Source: Cephalotus follicularis
Lineage: Eukaryota; Streptophyta; Magnoliopsida; Oxalidales; Cephalotaceae
Assembly (NCBI GenBank): GCA_001972305.1
Contig: BDDD01001663.1
Location: forward strand, 1 to 64,000
Direction: 5' to 3'
Length of the DNA stretch: 64,000 bases
Shown here: in pieces, positions 19,803-32,302 of the stretch
Layout of the letters: each line of letters starts with the position of its first letter
How positions within the stretch are numbered: position 1 is the stretch's first letter
The notes under the pieces: model-generated
What the model was told of the DNA's origin: nothing
What the model saw: the letters and a program-made list of their open reading frames with translations, nothing else
Databases searched by the model: none
Program-made: the position numbers and the translations under genes

Positions 19803-22800
19803 TGCTTGAAGGCACTATGTAAGAAGATGCAATGGTACTTGGATAGTGGGTGCTCTAAGCATGTGACGGGTGACAAAAGCCTCTTTCTCAACTTCGAATC
19901 AAAGGAAGGAGGAGATGTAACATTTGGATACAAGGCAAAAGGAAAGATTAAAGGCTTCATCTCCATAGGTAACAATCATACTTCTATTCATAATGTTTTA
20001 TATGGGGATGGACTCAAACACAATCTCTTGAGCATAAGTCAATCATGTGACAAGGATTGTAGAGTCACTTTTGAAAAAGATGTTTGTACAATAATAGACA
20101 ACAACAATAATCAAACTAGATTCATTGAGTATAGACATGGTAATGTATATTTTGTAGATATAAACGATTTGCAAAACGTTAAATGTTTAGTATCCATAAA
20201 TGAAGATAGTTGGCTATGGCATAGGAGACTAGGGCATGGAGGTATGTCAATGATTTCAAAACTTTTAAAGCATGAAGTAGTTGAAGGACTTCCCCAAATT
20301 ACCTTTGAAAAAGATAAAATATGTGATGTATGCCAATATAGGAAGCAAACTAGAGCATCCTTTAAGAGTAAAGACATGGTCTCTACAACTAGGCCATTGC
20401 AACTATTGCATATTAACCTATTTGGACCTATAGATATTAGAAGCGTGGGTGGAAAATGATATACCAGGTTATTGTTGATGACTATTCTCGATATACATGG
20501 ACTATTTTCCTTGCCCACAATAATGAGGCTTTTAAATAATTTTCAATTTTTTGTGAAATCGTTGAAAAAGAAAAAAGAGACTTCTATTGTAAAAATTAGA
20601 AGTGATCATGGAAAGGAATTTTAAAGTAATCTTTTTGAAACTTTTTGTAATGAAAACGGTTTTACACATGAGTTCTCCACTCTTAGAACACCTCAACAAA
20701 ATGGGGTCATTGAAAAGAAAAATATAACGCCAGAAGAAATGTGTAGAACTCTTCTGAACGAAGATAACTTACCAAAATATTTTTGGGCGGAAACTATAAA
20801 TACTTCATGCAATATTCTAAATCGTATATCTATAAGGCAAATTCTCAAAAAGACTCCATATGAATTATGGAGGGGGAGAAAGCCTAACATTTGTTACTTT
20901 CATACATTTGGATGCAAATACTTCATCCACAATAATGGAAAGGACCATCTTGGTAAGTTCGACTCCAAAGTCCATGAAGGTATCTTTGTTTGTTATTGGT
21001 CTAGTAGTACAACTTATAGATGCTTTAATAAAAGAACTTTGCTTGTAGAAGAATGTATGCATGATGTTTTTGATGAAACTAACCCAAAACTTCCAAAAGA
21101 AGTTATTGATGTTGCTTGTATAGATTTTGTTGAAAATGGTGTTGATAAGCTAAATTTAGAAGAAACCAAAAAGGAGCAGTCCACACTTAGAGAATCCTAT
21201 CAAGAAAGCTATCAAAAAGCTCTCCACGAAAAGACCTTGAAGGTGGTGAGAAGACATCCTCAAGAAGCAATAATAGGTAATCCCAGATTAGGACTATCTA
21301 CTAGGTCTAGTATTAATCATAATTATATTGCATTTTCATCACAAATAGAGCCTAGGAATATATAAGAAGCTGAAAAGGATGAAAATTGGATTAATGCCAT
21401 GCAAGAGGAATTAAAGCAATTCGAAAGAAATAAAGTATGGAATCTAGTTCTTAGACATAATGACCAAAACATAATTGGTACTAAAGGGGTATTTTGGCAA
21501 TAAAGTAGATGATCAAGGAATAGTCATTAAAAATAAAGCTAGGGGAGTTGCTGAGGGATATTCCCAAGAAGAGGGAATTGACTTTGAGGAATCGTATGCT
21601 CCCCCTAGCTAGACTACAGTCTATGCGTACATAACTTGCATATGCATCTTCTAAGGATTTCACTCTTTAGCAAATGGATGTTAAAAGTGCGTTCTTAAAC
21701 GGTGTAATGAATGAGGGAGTTTACGTGGAACAACCACCCGGTTTTATAGATCCACAGTTTCCAAATCACGTTTTTAAACTTTCTAAAGCTTTATATGCTT
21801 TGAAATAAGCTCCTAGAGCTTGGTATGAAAAATTAAGTTTTTATATACTTGAAAATGGTTTTAAAAGAGGAACAATCGATATTACTCTTTTTACAAAAGT
21901 TTTTAATTAGGAAATCTTAATTGTCCAAGTTTATGTTCATGATATCATTTTTGGGTCTACTAATAAAAATTTGTGCAAGAGTTTTGCTAAGATTATGCAG
22001 GACGAATTTGAAATGAGCATGATGGGAGAGCTCAACTACTTCATAGGACTTCAAGTTAAGCAAACGAAGGATGGGATTTTCATAAACCTATCCAAGTACG
22101 TCAAAGACCTACTAAAGAGGTTTGGATTGGAAAGCGCTAAAAAGAGTAAGACTCTGATGAGCACAACTACTAAACTAGATAAGGACGAACAAGGTAAGTC
22201 TATCGACCAAAAACTTTATAGAAGTATGTTATGCTCATTGCTCCATTTAACGGTTAGTAGGCCGGATATTTTGTTTAGTGGTTGCTTATGTGCTAGATTT
22301 CAAGCTTCACCTAGAGAATCACATCTGCATGCTATAAAGAGAATTTTTAAATACTTACCCTACACACCAAGTTTAGGTCTTTGGTACCCTATAAATTCTT
22401 CTTTCGACTTACACACATACTCTGATGCCGACTTCGGAGGTTATAAAGTCGATAGAAAGAGCACTAGTGGCACATGCCGATTGTTAGGTAATATGCTCAT
22501 CTATTGGTTTAGCAAGAAGCAAAACGCGGTAGTACTTTCTAGTACCGAAGCTGAGTATATTGCCGCTGGAAGTTGTTGCGCACAAATAATGTGGATGAAA
22601 CCACAACTTCTTGATTATGGCTTTAAATTCGAAAAGGTGCCAATTAGGTGTGACAACACAAGCACAATATGTTTAGGAAAAAATCCCGTACATCATTCTA
22701 GGACCAAACATATTGATATTAGGTATCATTTTATAAAAACCATATGGAGAAAGGTGACATTAAATTAGTTTTCGTACCAACTCAAGAACAAGTAGCGGAC

Positions 22801-22877
22801 ATTTTTCACAAAACCATTAGACGAACAAACCTTCTCAAAATTTAGATTGGAATTAGGTTTATGTGAAATTGAATGAT
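19803..22877 (+). pseudogene. Copia pol: protease, integrase, reverse transcriptase, RNase H
   Basis: Protease at about 19825-20170 (WYLDSGCSKHVTGDKSLF). GAG pre-integrase and zinc-binding part near 20200-20400 (WLWHRRLGHGG, CDVCQYRKQTRASF). Integrase core about 20400-21000 with WRGRKPNICYFHTFGCKYFI at its end. Reverse transcriptase about 21380-22130 ([10 protein letters not shown]-like, GELNYFIGLQVKQTKDGIF). RNase H about 22200-22870 (YSDADFGGYKVDRKSTSG, STEAEYIAAGSCCAQ, RTKHIDIRYHF). The order PR-IN-RT-RH defines Ty1/copia. Broken in many places. Confidence 0.85.
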
Positions 22878-22984
22878 TAATATGTTTATAGGCTTGTATG
22901 TTTTTGCTTGAAATGACTATATATTGAATATTGCATCATGTGCATTCATGCATTCGCGTTATCGATAAATCGGCAGAAAAACAG

Positions 22985-23175
22985 AGCAAAGCGTCGATGC
23001 CCAGAATGTATGCGTCAGCGCTTAACACTATGCTCAGAATTAGAACTTTCCAAAATATGCAAAGCTCCAACGCCTGAATTAAAAGAGTCAGTGCTTTACA
23101 CTGAAGTTAGGGATCGAAATAGATATTTCAAACAAAGCGACGCCGCTTTAAATGAATGCGTCGACACTTTAGTCG
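22985..23175. repeat. AAGCGTCGACGCTT-type words in pol-accessory linker
   Basis: Words such as AAAGCGTCGATGCC, GCGTCAGCGCTTA and GCGTCGACACTTTA in the same linker position as in copy 1 (1879-2020). Confidence 0.6.
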
Positions 23176-23325
23176 GATTGTAAAACAAATTCCCTCATCT
23201 GTTAACGCAAAACCTAAAATCCCTAACTTACAAAAACATTTTTCTGGCGATTTCTCTACGATATCCTATCGAAATCATTTTCTAAACCAAAAACCCTCAA
23301 CAAAAATACGTAGAAGTAAGCAAAA

Positions 23326-24556
23326 TGAGGTGGGGGAAGGCTCAAGAAAAAAAGAAGCATCTTAGGTAAAAGAAGAAGAGGAGAACTGTTGATCCACCAT
23401 CACCACAAGAGATTCTGCCAGTACCAAGGTGTCACGAAGCCTACTTTGACCGAAAAATACTTGTAGGTAAGATCTTAGATTTTGATTTTTGCAATAGTGA
23501 AGGTTTCCCTATTGTAGGATGGCTAGAAGCACAAGGGTTAACCCCTTTATTTAGCATAAATCTGCCCTATTATCCTGACCTTATAAAAGAGTTTTATGTT
23601 AGGATTATACCTAGCTCTAAGGTAGATTTAAACACGGCTGTTAAACATACGAAGATAGGATTTAGCTGCTCAACTCTAGCCACTATCTTAAAAATCCCAA
23701 ATGAAGGTGCTAGAGGTTGGAACCAACGTAATTGGATTATCAATGATGAGTTTATCAAAGAGGAGTGTGTGAAAATGTTATTTGGTGAGAATGCACACTG
23801 TATGCAAAGAATGTACACTAGGAATCTCAATTTGCATCATAGGTTCCTACACTGAGTCATTGCCACACACATACTAACCAACGCCGATGGATTTGATGAA
23901 GTAACCCACATGGAGGCATACTCCATGTATCATCTAATGACGGGAAAAAGGATCAATGTGCCCAACCTAATAATCCACCATATGCTAGCAATACAAGGTA
24001 GAGAAAATTCTAGGCTAGCTTATAGTAACATTATTACTAAAATTCTCTTGCATTTTGGAGTTGATCTAAGTGGAGAATTGCATCATACACTCCAAAGTGC
24101 AGATAAGTTAGGCAAAGGACCCTACGTAGAATGGGCTTTAAGAAGCATAAGAGGCTAGGCACTTGGATCCATAGAGAAGAGGATTTGAATAGGCTGATTG
24201 AATATTAGGCTGGTGAAGAAATGGGTGAAGAAGCTCACGGAGAAACTGCAAAGGAGCCTCAAGTCGATCCGACACAAAATGTCAACCTACCGAGCACTCA
24301 ATTCGAAGAACTCTTGGAAGCGATCAAAGGACTACAGCAAGGGGTCAAAGAAATAAAGGTTGATGTTCAAACCATCAAGAGAAGGCAAAAGAGAATGGCA
24401 AAACAGTTTGTGAAAAAAGGGATGGTTGGTGACGAAGGCCTTATCACTTCCTCTTCGAGCCAAGATGGCGATGGCAACCAAAGAGAAGATGCCGCAACCG
24501 ATGATTTGGAGAGCGACATGGATAGAGATAACGAAGATACTCCCATGGATGACTGA
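23326..24556 (+). pseudogene. Accessory ORF of Sirevirus-like copy 2
   Basis: Same protein as at 519-1770 on the other strand: FDRKILVGKILDFDFC-type start of the globular part, NEGARGWNQRNWI, EVTHMEAYSMYHLMTGKRI, SNIITKILLHFGVDLSGEL, then FEELLEAIKGLQQGVKEIKV (heptad-like) and an acidic tail ending near 24556. Its keeping in two diverged copies at the same spot suggests it was part of the active element. Function unknown; possibly the family's env-like or extra ORF. Broken copy. Confidence 0.7.
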
Positions 24557-25062
24557 GCATATGCACTTTCATATTATCATCTTGTATTTTGCATTACGTT
24601 AATGTTTTGAAAAACAGTTATGGTTGTCTTGTAATGAACATGATGCTTAATGAAGTTTTGGATTTGGATGATTTGTAGAATGAAAACAATTGTTAAGTTC
24701 GTTGTTTAAATGTTAAGAGTTGAATGTTTTTTATTGGTTGGTATGAATGGCTTGTAATGGATTTGATGTTATTGTGTTATGATTTCATGTTTATTATGCT
24801 TAAACCTTTTTTGATTGATAACAAAAAGGGGGAGAAAATAGTAAGGAGATTGATAGTCAGAAAATGACAAGTTAAAATACCCCTTGTAGGGAGAGTTAAT
24901 GAACTAAGGGGGAGTTTATAAATTGAGGGGGATTTTTTGCGAATATATAACTTATGAGTTATGTGTTTCTTTAAAATTTATGCATTACTGTTATATTATT
25001 TTAACTTATATAATTTTTGTTTAAAAATGTAGGAAATTTTGTCATCATCAAAAAGGGGAGAT
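24557..25062 (+). other. 3' noncoding region with several polypurine tracts
   Basis: Four purine runs of the AAGGGGGAG type: near 24825 (AAAAAGGGGGAGAAAA), 24898 (AAGGGGGAG), 24926 (GAGGGGGA) and 25050 (AAAAAGGGGAGA), the last directly abutting the LTR. Multiple conserved polypurine tracts are a published hallmark of sireviruses. The last one would prime plus-strand synthesis in the family. Confidence 0.75.
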
Positions 25063-25497
25063 TGTTGACATTTTTCTCTCAATCCTAGTTTTGATGATAA
25101 CATATTTGTATTTAACAAAGTTTCTTTTTGTGCAAGGAAAGATAGAATGTTGCAAAAACAACCTAGAAAATTGCATATACGGGTTAAAGTGTCGACGCTT
25201 TAGATGAAAGCGTCCGCGGTTTGTGAAACCTTCGACGCCCAAGTACAAAGCGTCAACAGTTGGAGCATTTCGAGCAAAGGAGAAATTGCTCAAACTGTCG
25301 ACGCTCTGAGGAAAGCATCAGCTCTTTGAGCCTAAGGGCCAGAGCGTAAGAGGCCTATATCAGGGGTTAAAAATAGTGACTTTTGGGCCAATCAAAATTG
25401 CCCAAAGTGGCGGTGCTCAACACAAATGGTCAGCGCTTTGAGGGAAACCCTCAACCCCAAAACTCAAGACCGCCAGCGCTTAGAGCAGAACTTTCAA
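25063..25497 (+). repeat. 3' LTR of Sirevirus-like copy 2 (first part)
   Basis: Starts TGTTGACATTTTTCTCTC and matches the outer end of the LTR of copy 1. It ends where chromovirus sequence begins. It contains a phased word array at 25186-25490. Confidence 0.8.
25186..25490. promoter_or_regulatory. Phased GTCGAC word array in Sirevirus-like LTR
   Basis: Cores at 25191 (GTCGAC), 25212 (GTCCGC), 25231 (TTCGAC) and 25252 (GTCAAC): steps 21, 19 and 21. More words follow to about 25490. Same LTR position as in copy 1. Confidence 0.7.
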
Positions 25498-28252
25498 ATT
25501 CAAAATTCCAACGGTCGCATAGTAGGGATTGCTGGCCATATCTTACCAGCAGACCTTATCGTGTTACCGATGGGAGAGCTAGATGTGATCCTAGGAATGG
25601 ATTTGTTATCTATGTATTATGCTCTTATAGATTGTAATGGGAAGGTTGTAACCTTCAGTATAGCAGGACAGTTTCAGTTCCAGTTTAATAGGACGTTAGA
25701 TCATTAGCCAGCTCATATGATATCAGCCCTTCGTGCTGACAAGCTTATGAGACAGGGTTGTTATGGCTTCCTAGCACATATCATAGAAAACAAGAGGAAG
25801 ATAGCGAGGTTAGAGGAAGTTCCAGTTGTATCTGAATACCCGGACGTATTTCTGGAGGAGTTGACATCCTTACCACCCGAGAGGGACACGGACTTCGTTA
25901 TAGATTTGTTGCCAGGGACATCTCCTATATCGCTAGCCCCTTATCGTATGGCCCCTCCTGAGTTAAAGGAGTTGAAGTTGCAGTGGCAAGAGTTTCTTGA
26001 CAAGGGATTCATCAGACCCAGTGTTTCCCCATGGGGAGCGCCTATTCTATTTGTCAAGAAGAAGGATGGATCCTTAAGGATGTGCGTTGATTACCGACAG
26101 CTTAATAAGGATACTATTAAGAATAAGTACCCATTATCGCACATCGATGAGTTGTTCGATAAGTTGAGAGAATCATCAGTGTTGTCCAAGTTAGATTTTA
26201 AGGGCAGGGTATCATCAGCTCAGGGTTTAACTAGAAGATGTTCCAAAGACTGCTTTTTGATCACGGTATGGACATTATGAGTTCGTAGTGATGCCTTTTG
26301 GAGTGACCAATGCTCCAGCTGCATTCACGAGTTTGATGAACCAGGTGTTTAGTACATATCTAGACCAGTTCGTTGTAGTCTTTATTGATGATATCTTGGT
26401 GTATTCTAAGTCCATGGAGGACCATGCAACATATTTACAGTTGGTGTTGCAGACCTTGAGGATGCATCGATTGTATGCCAAGTTTGGCAAGTGTGAATAC
26501 TGGTTAACAGAAGTGGCTTTTCTAGGTCATGTCATTTCCAGTGTCAGTTTGTCAGTGGATGTAGCAAAGATAGAAACAGTTAGAGACTGGAAACGGCCAA
26601 CAAACGTGTCAAAATTTCGTAATTTCATGGGCTTAGCGGGCTACTACTGCCACTTCATCGAAGGTTTAGTACGAATTGCTACACCATTAACTAATTTGAC
26701 ACAGAAATAGATAACATTTGTACGGGATGACAGTTGTGAGCAGCGTTTTCAGGAATTGAAGCATTGCCTGATTTCTACGCCCATTTTAGCCCTACCAGAG
26801 GGTGATGAAGGTTTCACGATATACAGTGATGCATTTAGGAACGGTTTGGGATGTGTTCTGATGCAGCATGGAAGAGTTATTGACTATGCTTCAAGGAAGT
26901 TAAAACCTCATGAGGAGAATTACCCCACACATGATCTGGAGCTAGCAGCGATAATTTTTGCGCTAAGCAAGTGGAAACATTATTTATATGGCGTGAAGTT
27001 TTATTTTTTCACAGATCATAAGAGTTTGAGATACCTATTCTCCAAGAAGGATTTGAATATGAGGCAGAGGGGATGGATGGAATTACTCAATGACTACAAT
27101 TGTGAGATACAATACCATTCGGGCAAAGTTAATGTAGTAGCAGATGCTTTGAGTAGCCGCTTAGCTGGATTGGCGGTCTCCTAGATACAGGCACGACCGC
27201 AGTTGATGGACAGAATTAGAGATGCTCAAGCGTTGGATAGAGAGTTTCTTGATGCAGCATTTGATGGTAAGCGTGGGCTATGGCACGAATTCTCAGTACA
27301 TGGTGATTGTTTGATCCGATACAAAGGTAGGGTTTGTGTCCCTAACAGTAAGGAATATAAGGATGAGTTGTTATCTCAAGCCCATCGCTTTAGTTTCTCA
27401 GTGCATCCGGGGAGCACTAAGATGTATTGAGATCTAAAACCTGTTTATTGGTGGAACAATATGAAACAGGAGATAGCAGAGTATGTATCTACTTGCTTAA
27501 CATGCTAGCAAGTTAAAGCAGAACATCAGAGACAAGCTGGCTTGCTATAGCCATTGCAGGTGGCACAATGGAAATGGGAGCATATTACGATAGATTTCGT
27601 TTCAGGGTTGCCACGAACGAGAGCTAACCATGATGCTATATTGGTTATTGTTGATCGTTTCACAAAGTCTGCCCATTTTCTAGAGATCAATATGACTTAT
27701 TCCCTTGAGCGGTTAGCATCTCTTTATATAGGAGAGATAGTGAGACTTCACGGTGTACCAGTCAGTGTTGTTTCTGACAGAGACCCGCGGTTCACTTCCC
27801 TGTTTTGGAGGAAACAACATATGGATTTTGGTACTCGTCTAAGTTTTAGTACAGCTTTTCATACTCAAACAGACGGTCAGTCTGAGTGTTCGATTTAGAC
27901 TATGGAGGACATGCTTCGCGCATGTGTTATGGATTGGGATGGTAGTTGGGATGATCATCTGCCACTAGTAGAGTTCTCGTATAATAACAGCTTTCATGCT
28001 AGTATCAGTATGGCACCATTCCAGGCTCTTTGTGGACGGAGATGCAGAACTATAGTCTGTTGGTTTGAAGTAGGAGAGCGGAGTCTCCTAGGGCCAAAGT
28101 TCATTCAGGAAACAACAGAGAAAGCCAAGGTTATCAGGGAATGACTTTTGACAACTCAGAGTTGCACGAAGAGTTATGTTGATCATCGTCGACGGGATCT
28201 AGAGTTCTCAGTAGGCGGTCATGTTTTCCTTAAAGTCTCTCAAACCAAAGGA
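25498..28252 (+). mobile_element. Chromovirus fragment A (Ty3/gypsy pol)
   Basis: A pol fragment with protease tail (PMGELDVILGMDLLSMYYA, 25550-25625), reverse transcriptase ([20 protein letters not shown] near 26010; [12 protein letters not shown] near 26380), RNase H ([17 protein letters not shown] near 26825; [10 protein letters not shown] near 27020) and integrase (VHPGSTKMY near 27405; DFVSGLPRTRANHDAI near 27595; HTQTDGQSE near 27865), up to the HVFLKVS segment near 28225. No gag, LTR or primer site is attached. Broken, about ten defects. Sequence differs clearly from B and C, so it is another family of the same branch. Confidence 0.85.
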
Positions 28253-31169
28253 TGCGAAGGCTATTTGGCGTAGGTGATTGATCATACGAAAGGTACGCCC
28301 AGTATTGAACAAGTGCTTGTTGTATGTGAATTTCCTGATGTGTTTCCAGATGAACTCACTTCGTTGCCACTGGAGAGGGACATAGAGTTCAGTATTCAGG
28401 TGTTGTCTGGAACTGCTCCTATATCCAGAGCACCGTACAGAATGGCTCCTGCCGAACTGAAGAAGTTGAAGGTTCAATTACAGGATTACCTTAATAAGGG
28501 ATTTATCAGACCGAGTGTATCGCCGTGGGGAGCACCGATTCTGTTTGTGAAAAAGAAGGATGGATCGATGCAGCTATGCATCTACTACAGGCTGCTAAAT
28601 CAGGTAACGGTGAAGAACAAGTATCCTCTGCCACATATTGAGTAGTTGTTCGACCAATTGCAAGGCTCAACTATATTCTCCAAACTTGACCTAAGAACAG
28701 GTTATCATCAGTTGAGGATCATAGAGGGTGATATGGAGAAGACCGCATTTTGAACCATATATGGGTATTACGAATTTCTGATACTACCGTTTGGTTTGAC
28801 AAATGCTCCTGCAGCCTTTATGTGTCTGATGAACAAAGTGTTCCAACCTTATCTTGACCAGGTTGTCGTTATATTCCTAGATGACACCCTGATATATTCG
28901 AAGAGCATTGAGGAACACATGCAGCACTTGAGAATTGTATTGCAGACACTACGGAAAGAACAACTATACGCCAAATTCAGCAAGTGCAAATTTTGGCTGG
29001 ATCATGTGACCTTCCTAGGTCACATTGTGTCGAGTGAAGGATTGTTAGTGGATCCTTTGAAGATTGAGAGTATTGTTGATTGGCCCCAACCGAGAAACGT
29101 TACTGAGGTTCATAGTTTCTTGGGATTGGCTGGCTACTACCGAAGGTTCATCAAGGGATTTTAAAAGCTTGCTACACCACTGACACAGTTGACTCAGAAG
29201 AATTCAAGTTTTGTGTGGGATGATTCTTGTGAGGCAAGTTTCCAAGAGTTGAAGAGTCGGTTGATTTCGGCTCCAGTATTGGCATTACCGGAGGGCAATG
29301 AGGGTTTCACTGTCTATACTGATGCTTCTGGGAAGGGATTGGGATGCGTTCTTTTGCAACATGGTAGAGTGATTGCATACGCATCAAGGAAGTTAAAGTC
29401 ATACGAGGAAAATTATCCCATACACGATCTTCAGTTGGCAGCCATAGTGTTTGCTCTACAGAAATGGAGGCACTACCTCTATGGTGCTCAGTTTGAGATC
29501 TTTACTGACCACAAAAGTCTAAAATATTTGTTTTCCCAGAAGGAGCTCAACATGAGACAAAGACGATCGGTGGAATTCTTTAATGACTACAACTGCAACA
29601 TTCAATACCACCCCGAGAAGGCGAATGTAGTGGCTGATGCGCTGAGTCACAAAGCAATGATTGCTGGAGCAATGGTTTCACAGTGGAAGCTATTGGAGGA
29701 ATTTCAGAGATGGAATCCATTCATGGTTTCCCGAGGAGTTATTGTGGCAAGTCTGAGAGCACAACCGGAACTTATGGAGTGTATTCTGACTGCTCAGTAC
29801 AGTGACACTCAGTTGTGGAGTATTCGTGAGAACCTAGACACTGATTCTAAGTTCTCCATTCATACTGATGGCATATTGAGGTTCTGAGGGAGGATATGTG
29901 TTCCGGATGATGAGAGCATCAAGAATGAGCTACTGCAACAAGCTCACAAGTCAAAATAAAGTGCTCACCCTGGAAGTTCCAAGATGTGGCACGACCTGAA
30001 AAAGAACTACTGGTGGAGTTGTATGAAACGGGAGATTGCTGAATATGTAGCAAGATGTTTGACCTGCCAGAGAGTGAAGGCTGAACATCAGAAACCTGCG
30101 GGACTGCTACAATCACTACCAATGGTTTAATGGAAATGGGAGGATGTGACCATGGACTTTGTGACAGGATTACCAAGGTCACGGAATCAGCATGAGGTGG
30201 TGTGGGTAGTAGTGGACAGACTTACTAAGTCTGCTCACTTTCTTCCGATGAACATGACGTATTCTATCGAGAAGCTTACTCAATTGTATATCCGGGAGAT
30301 AGTGAGATTGCATAGGGTGCCGGTCAGTATTGTCTGCAACCGAGATGCTAGATTTACTTCTAGGTTCTGGAAGAAGTTCCAATCAGCAATGGGAACAACT
30401 TTGAACTTTAGCAATGCATTCCACCCACAGACTGATAGACAGTCCGAGCGTACTATTCAGACTCTGGAGGATATGTTACGGGCTTGCATGATTGATTTTT
30501 CTGGGAGTTGGGAGGATCATCTGGCACTGATTGAGTTCTCCTACAACAACAGTTTTTACACCAGCATTGGAATGGCTTCCTATGAAGCTTTATATGGGAG
30601 AAAGTGCAGATCACCTATTTGCTGGGATGAGGTAGGTGAGAGACAAGTGCTGGGACCAGACTTGGTACAAGGGACCAATGATAAAGTGGAAATAATCAAG
30701 AAAAGACTGCTAGCTGCACAAAGTTGGCAGAAGAGTTACGCCGATAGCAAGAGAAGGAAGCTAGAATTCGAGAAGGGGGATCATGTCTTCTTGAAGATCT
30801 CGCCTTCGAAAGGGATACACCGTTTTGGACTCAAAGGGAAGTTGGCACCGAGGTATATTGGGTCGTATGAAATAGTGGAAAGAGTGGGGGATGTAGCATA
30901 TCAAATAGCACTACCGCGTAGCATGTCGGATGTGCATAACGTATTTCATGTTTCAATGCTACGGAAATATGTGCCTGACCCATCTCACTTATTGAGCTAC
31001 GACCCTGGATTCATCAGGCCTAGACTGTCTTATAAAGAAAGACCGACGAGGACAGTGGATCGAATGGAAAAGGTACTAAGGAACAAGACTATTCCTATGG
31101 TAAAAGTGCTGTGGCGTTTTCACGAAGCGGAGGAAGCTACATGAGAGCGTGAGGACGAAATGATGGAGA
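28253..31169 (+). pseudogene. Chromovirus B pol: reverse transcriptase, RNase H, integrase, chromodomain
   Basis: Reverse transcriptase: [20 protein letters not shown] near 28500 and [17 protein letters not shown] near 28875. RNase [21 protein letters not shown] near 29315 and [19 protein letters not shown] near 29505. Integrase: HPGSSKM near 29965, VVVDRLTKSAHFLPMNMTYS near 30210, FHPQTDRQSERTIQTLEDML near 30420. C terminus: HVSMLRKYVPDPSHLL, then a chromodomain-like segment VLRNKTIPMVKVLWRFH. The chromodomain of such elements targets integration to chromatin marks. Broken copy. Confidence 0.85.
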
Positions 31170-31174
31170 CATTT
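31170..31174 (+). repeat. Target-site duplication CATTT, left of element C
   Basis: CATTT at 31170-31174 equals 41412-41416 on the other side of element C. The uninterrupted order is confirmed by the same sequence in D (around 56690-56740, minus strand). Confidence 0.95.
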
Positions 31175-31436
31175 TGTAATACCCTATCTGTTCGTAAATA
31201 TGTTTTACGGACTTTTTACGTGTTTGTTTTTGGGCTTTTTTTTTTTATTCTGTTAATTTTAAAGTCCGGCTGCCCTATGTTTTGGGCCTATGTGATTTGG
31301 GTTGTCTGATATCAGCCTAAATTTTTGGATGTGATAATGCAATGTTGGGTTTGGGTTTTTATTTTACTTAATCAAAATTTTATTTTATTAAAACAATTCC
31401 TTTTATTTTAAAATCCTTTTATTTCATTTTATCTTA

Positions 31437-31545
31437 TTTATTTATCTTTTCCTTTTTTCTTTTCTTTCCGTTTTCTTTCTTTCTTTCCTTTCTTTCTTCC
31501 CTCTCTTTCTCCTGAACTCTCTCCTTCCCTCATCAATTTCACACA
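31437..31545 (+). promoter_or_regulatory. Pyrimidine-rich tract, possible core promoter region
   Basis: More than 100 bp of C and T, mostly CTTT and TTCC phrases, kept in the other LTR at about 38885-38985. Pyrimidine patches accompany plant core promoters and 5' untranslated regions; the AT-rich TTTATCTTATTTATT just before could hold a TATA element. Assignment uncertain. Confidence 0.4.
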
Positions 31546-32302
31546 TTAACAATCTTCTTCTTTCCTTATTAATCTGATTTTGTCCCATTAATTTCCTTAT
31601 CTTTCCCTCTATTCTCTCTTCTTCTTTGTGTGTATGTCATCCGTTGTTCCATTGCCTGGCACTGCCGAAATTGCAAGTGGAGATTACTGTGTTCTGGTGT
31701 TGTTTCATTCATCAAAAATCAGGTTGGTTATGTCCTCTCAATCCTATGCCATTTTGTGTTGACTTATGTATTTCCTTGGATGGCATTAAGGTTGTATTTG
31801 GTTGGCATTATTTCCGCTTCTGTTTTGTTCACAGCTGGGTAACAAATTATTTGTGGTGTTCTTACTGTGTTTCTGGATTCTGGATAGTCATTGCAGGTTA
31901 GTGATTTCACTGTAATGATTGTTTCAGTTTGTCTTTGGTTTCTTTGCTAATATTCTTGGTGACTTTCGATTCCTATGTATACATATGTTCTGTCATGGTG
32001 TTAGTAAGTCTGGCAGCATGTTTTATACACCTAGACTTGTCATAATCTTGTTTTAAAAGTCTGCAAGTGATAATGGATGGAATTTGGACCTGAACATATG
32101 CATATGTAAGAGAATTATTTTTTTTTTCTCTTGAAGTTAGACCACTGTCTAACTATTTCCATGTCAATTATGTGTTCCTGTATCATCTAAATGTCATATA
32201 TGGTCATATGTTTATGTTCTTGTGTCTCTGGTTTAATGTCATTTTCGTTTAAACTAGTTTCTGCATGACATTGTCAAGTTTCTGCTGTTCTGTCGTCCAG
32301 AA

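Larger units (their letters stand above)
19047..25497 (+). mobile_element. Sirevirus-like Ty1/copia element, copy 2 (partial)
   Basis: Plus-strand order: part of gag with zinc knuckles, protease, integrase, reverse transcriptase, RNase H, word-rich linker, accessory ORF, 3' noncoding region with several polypurine tracts, and the first about 435 bp of the 3' LTR. The 5' LTR is absent. This copy keeps far more of pol than copy 1 at 1-5473 and shows the family's layout. Broken, with many defects, so probably old. On its right it abuts a chromovirus fragment without any visible duplication. Confidence 0.85.

Noticed and set aside
31626-31901. Cys/Phe-rich small frame in the LTR of C, also at 39090-39370
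   Set aside because: It occurs twice only because the LTR is duplicated; the reading frame is not kept in a consistent way and no family is recognised.
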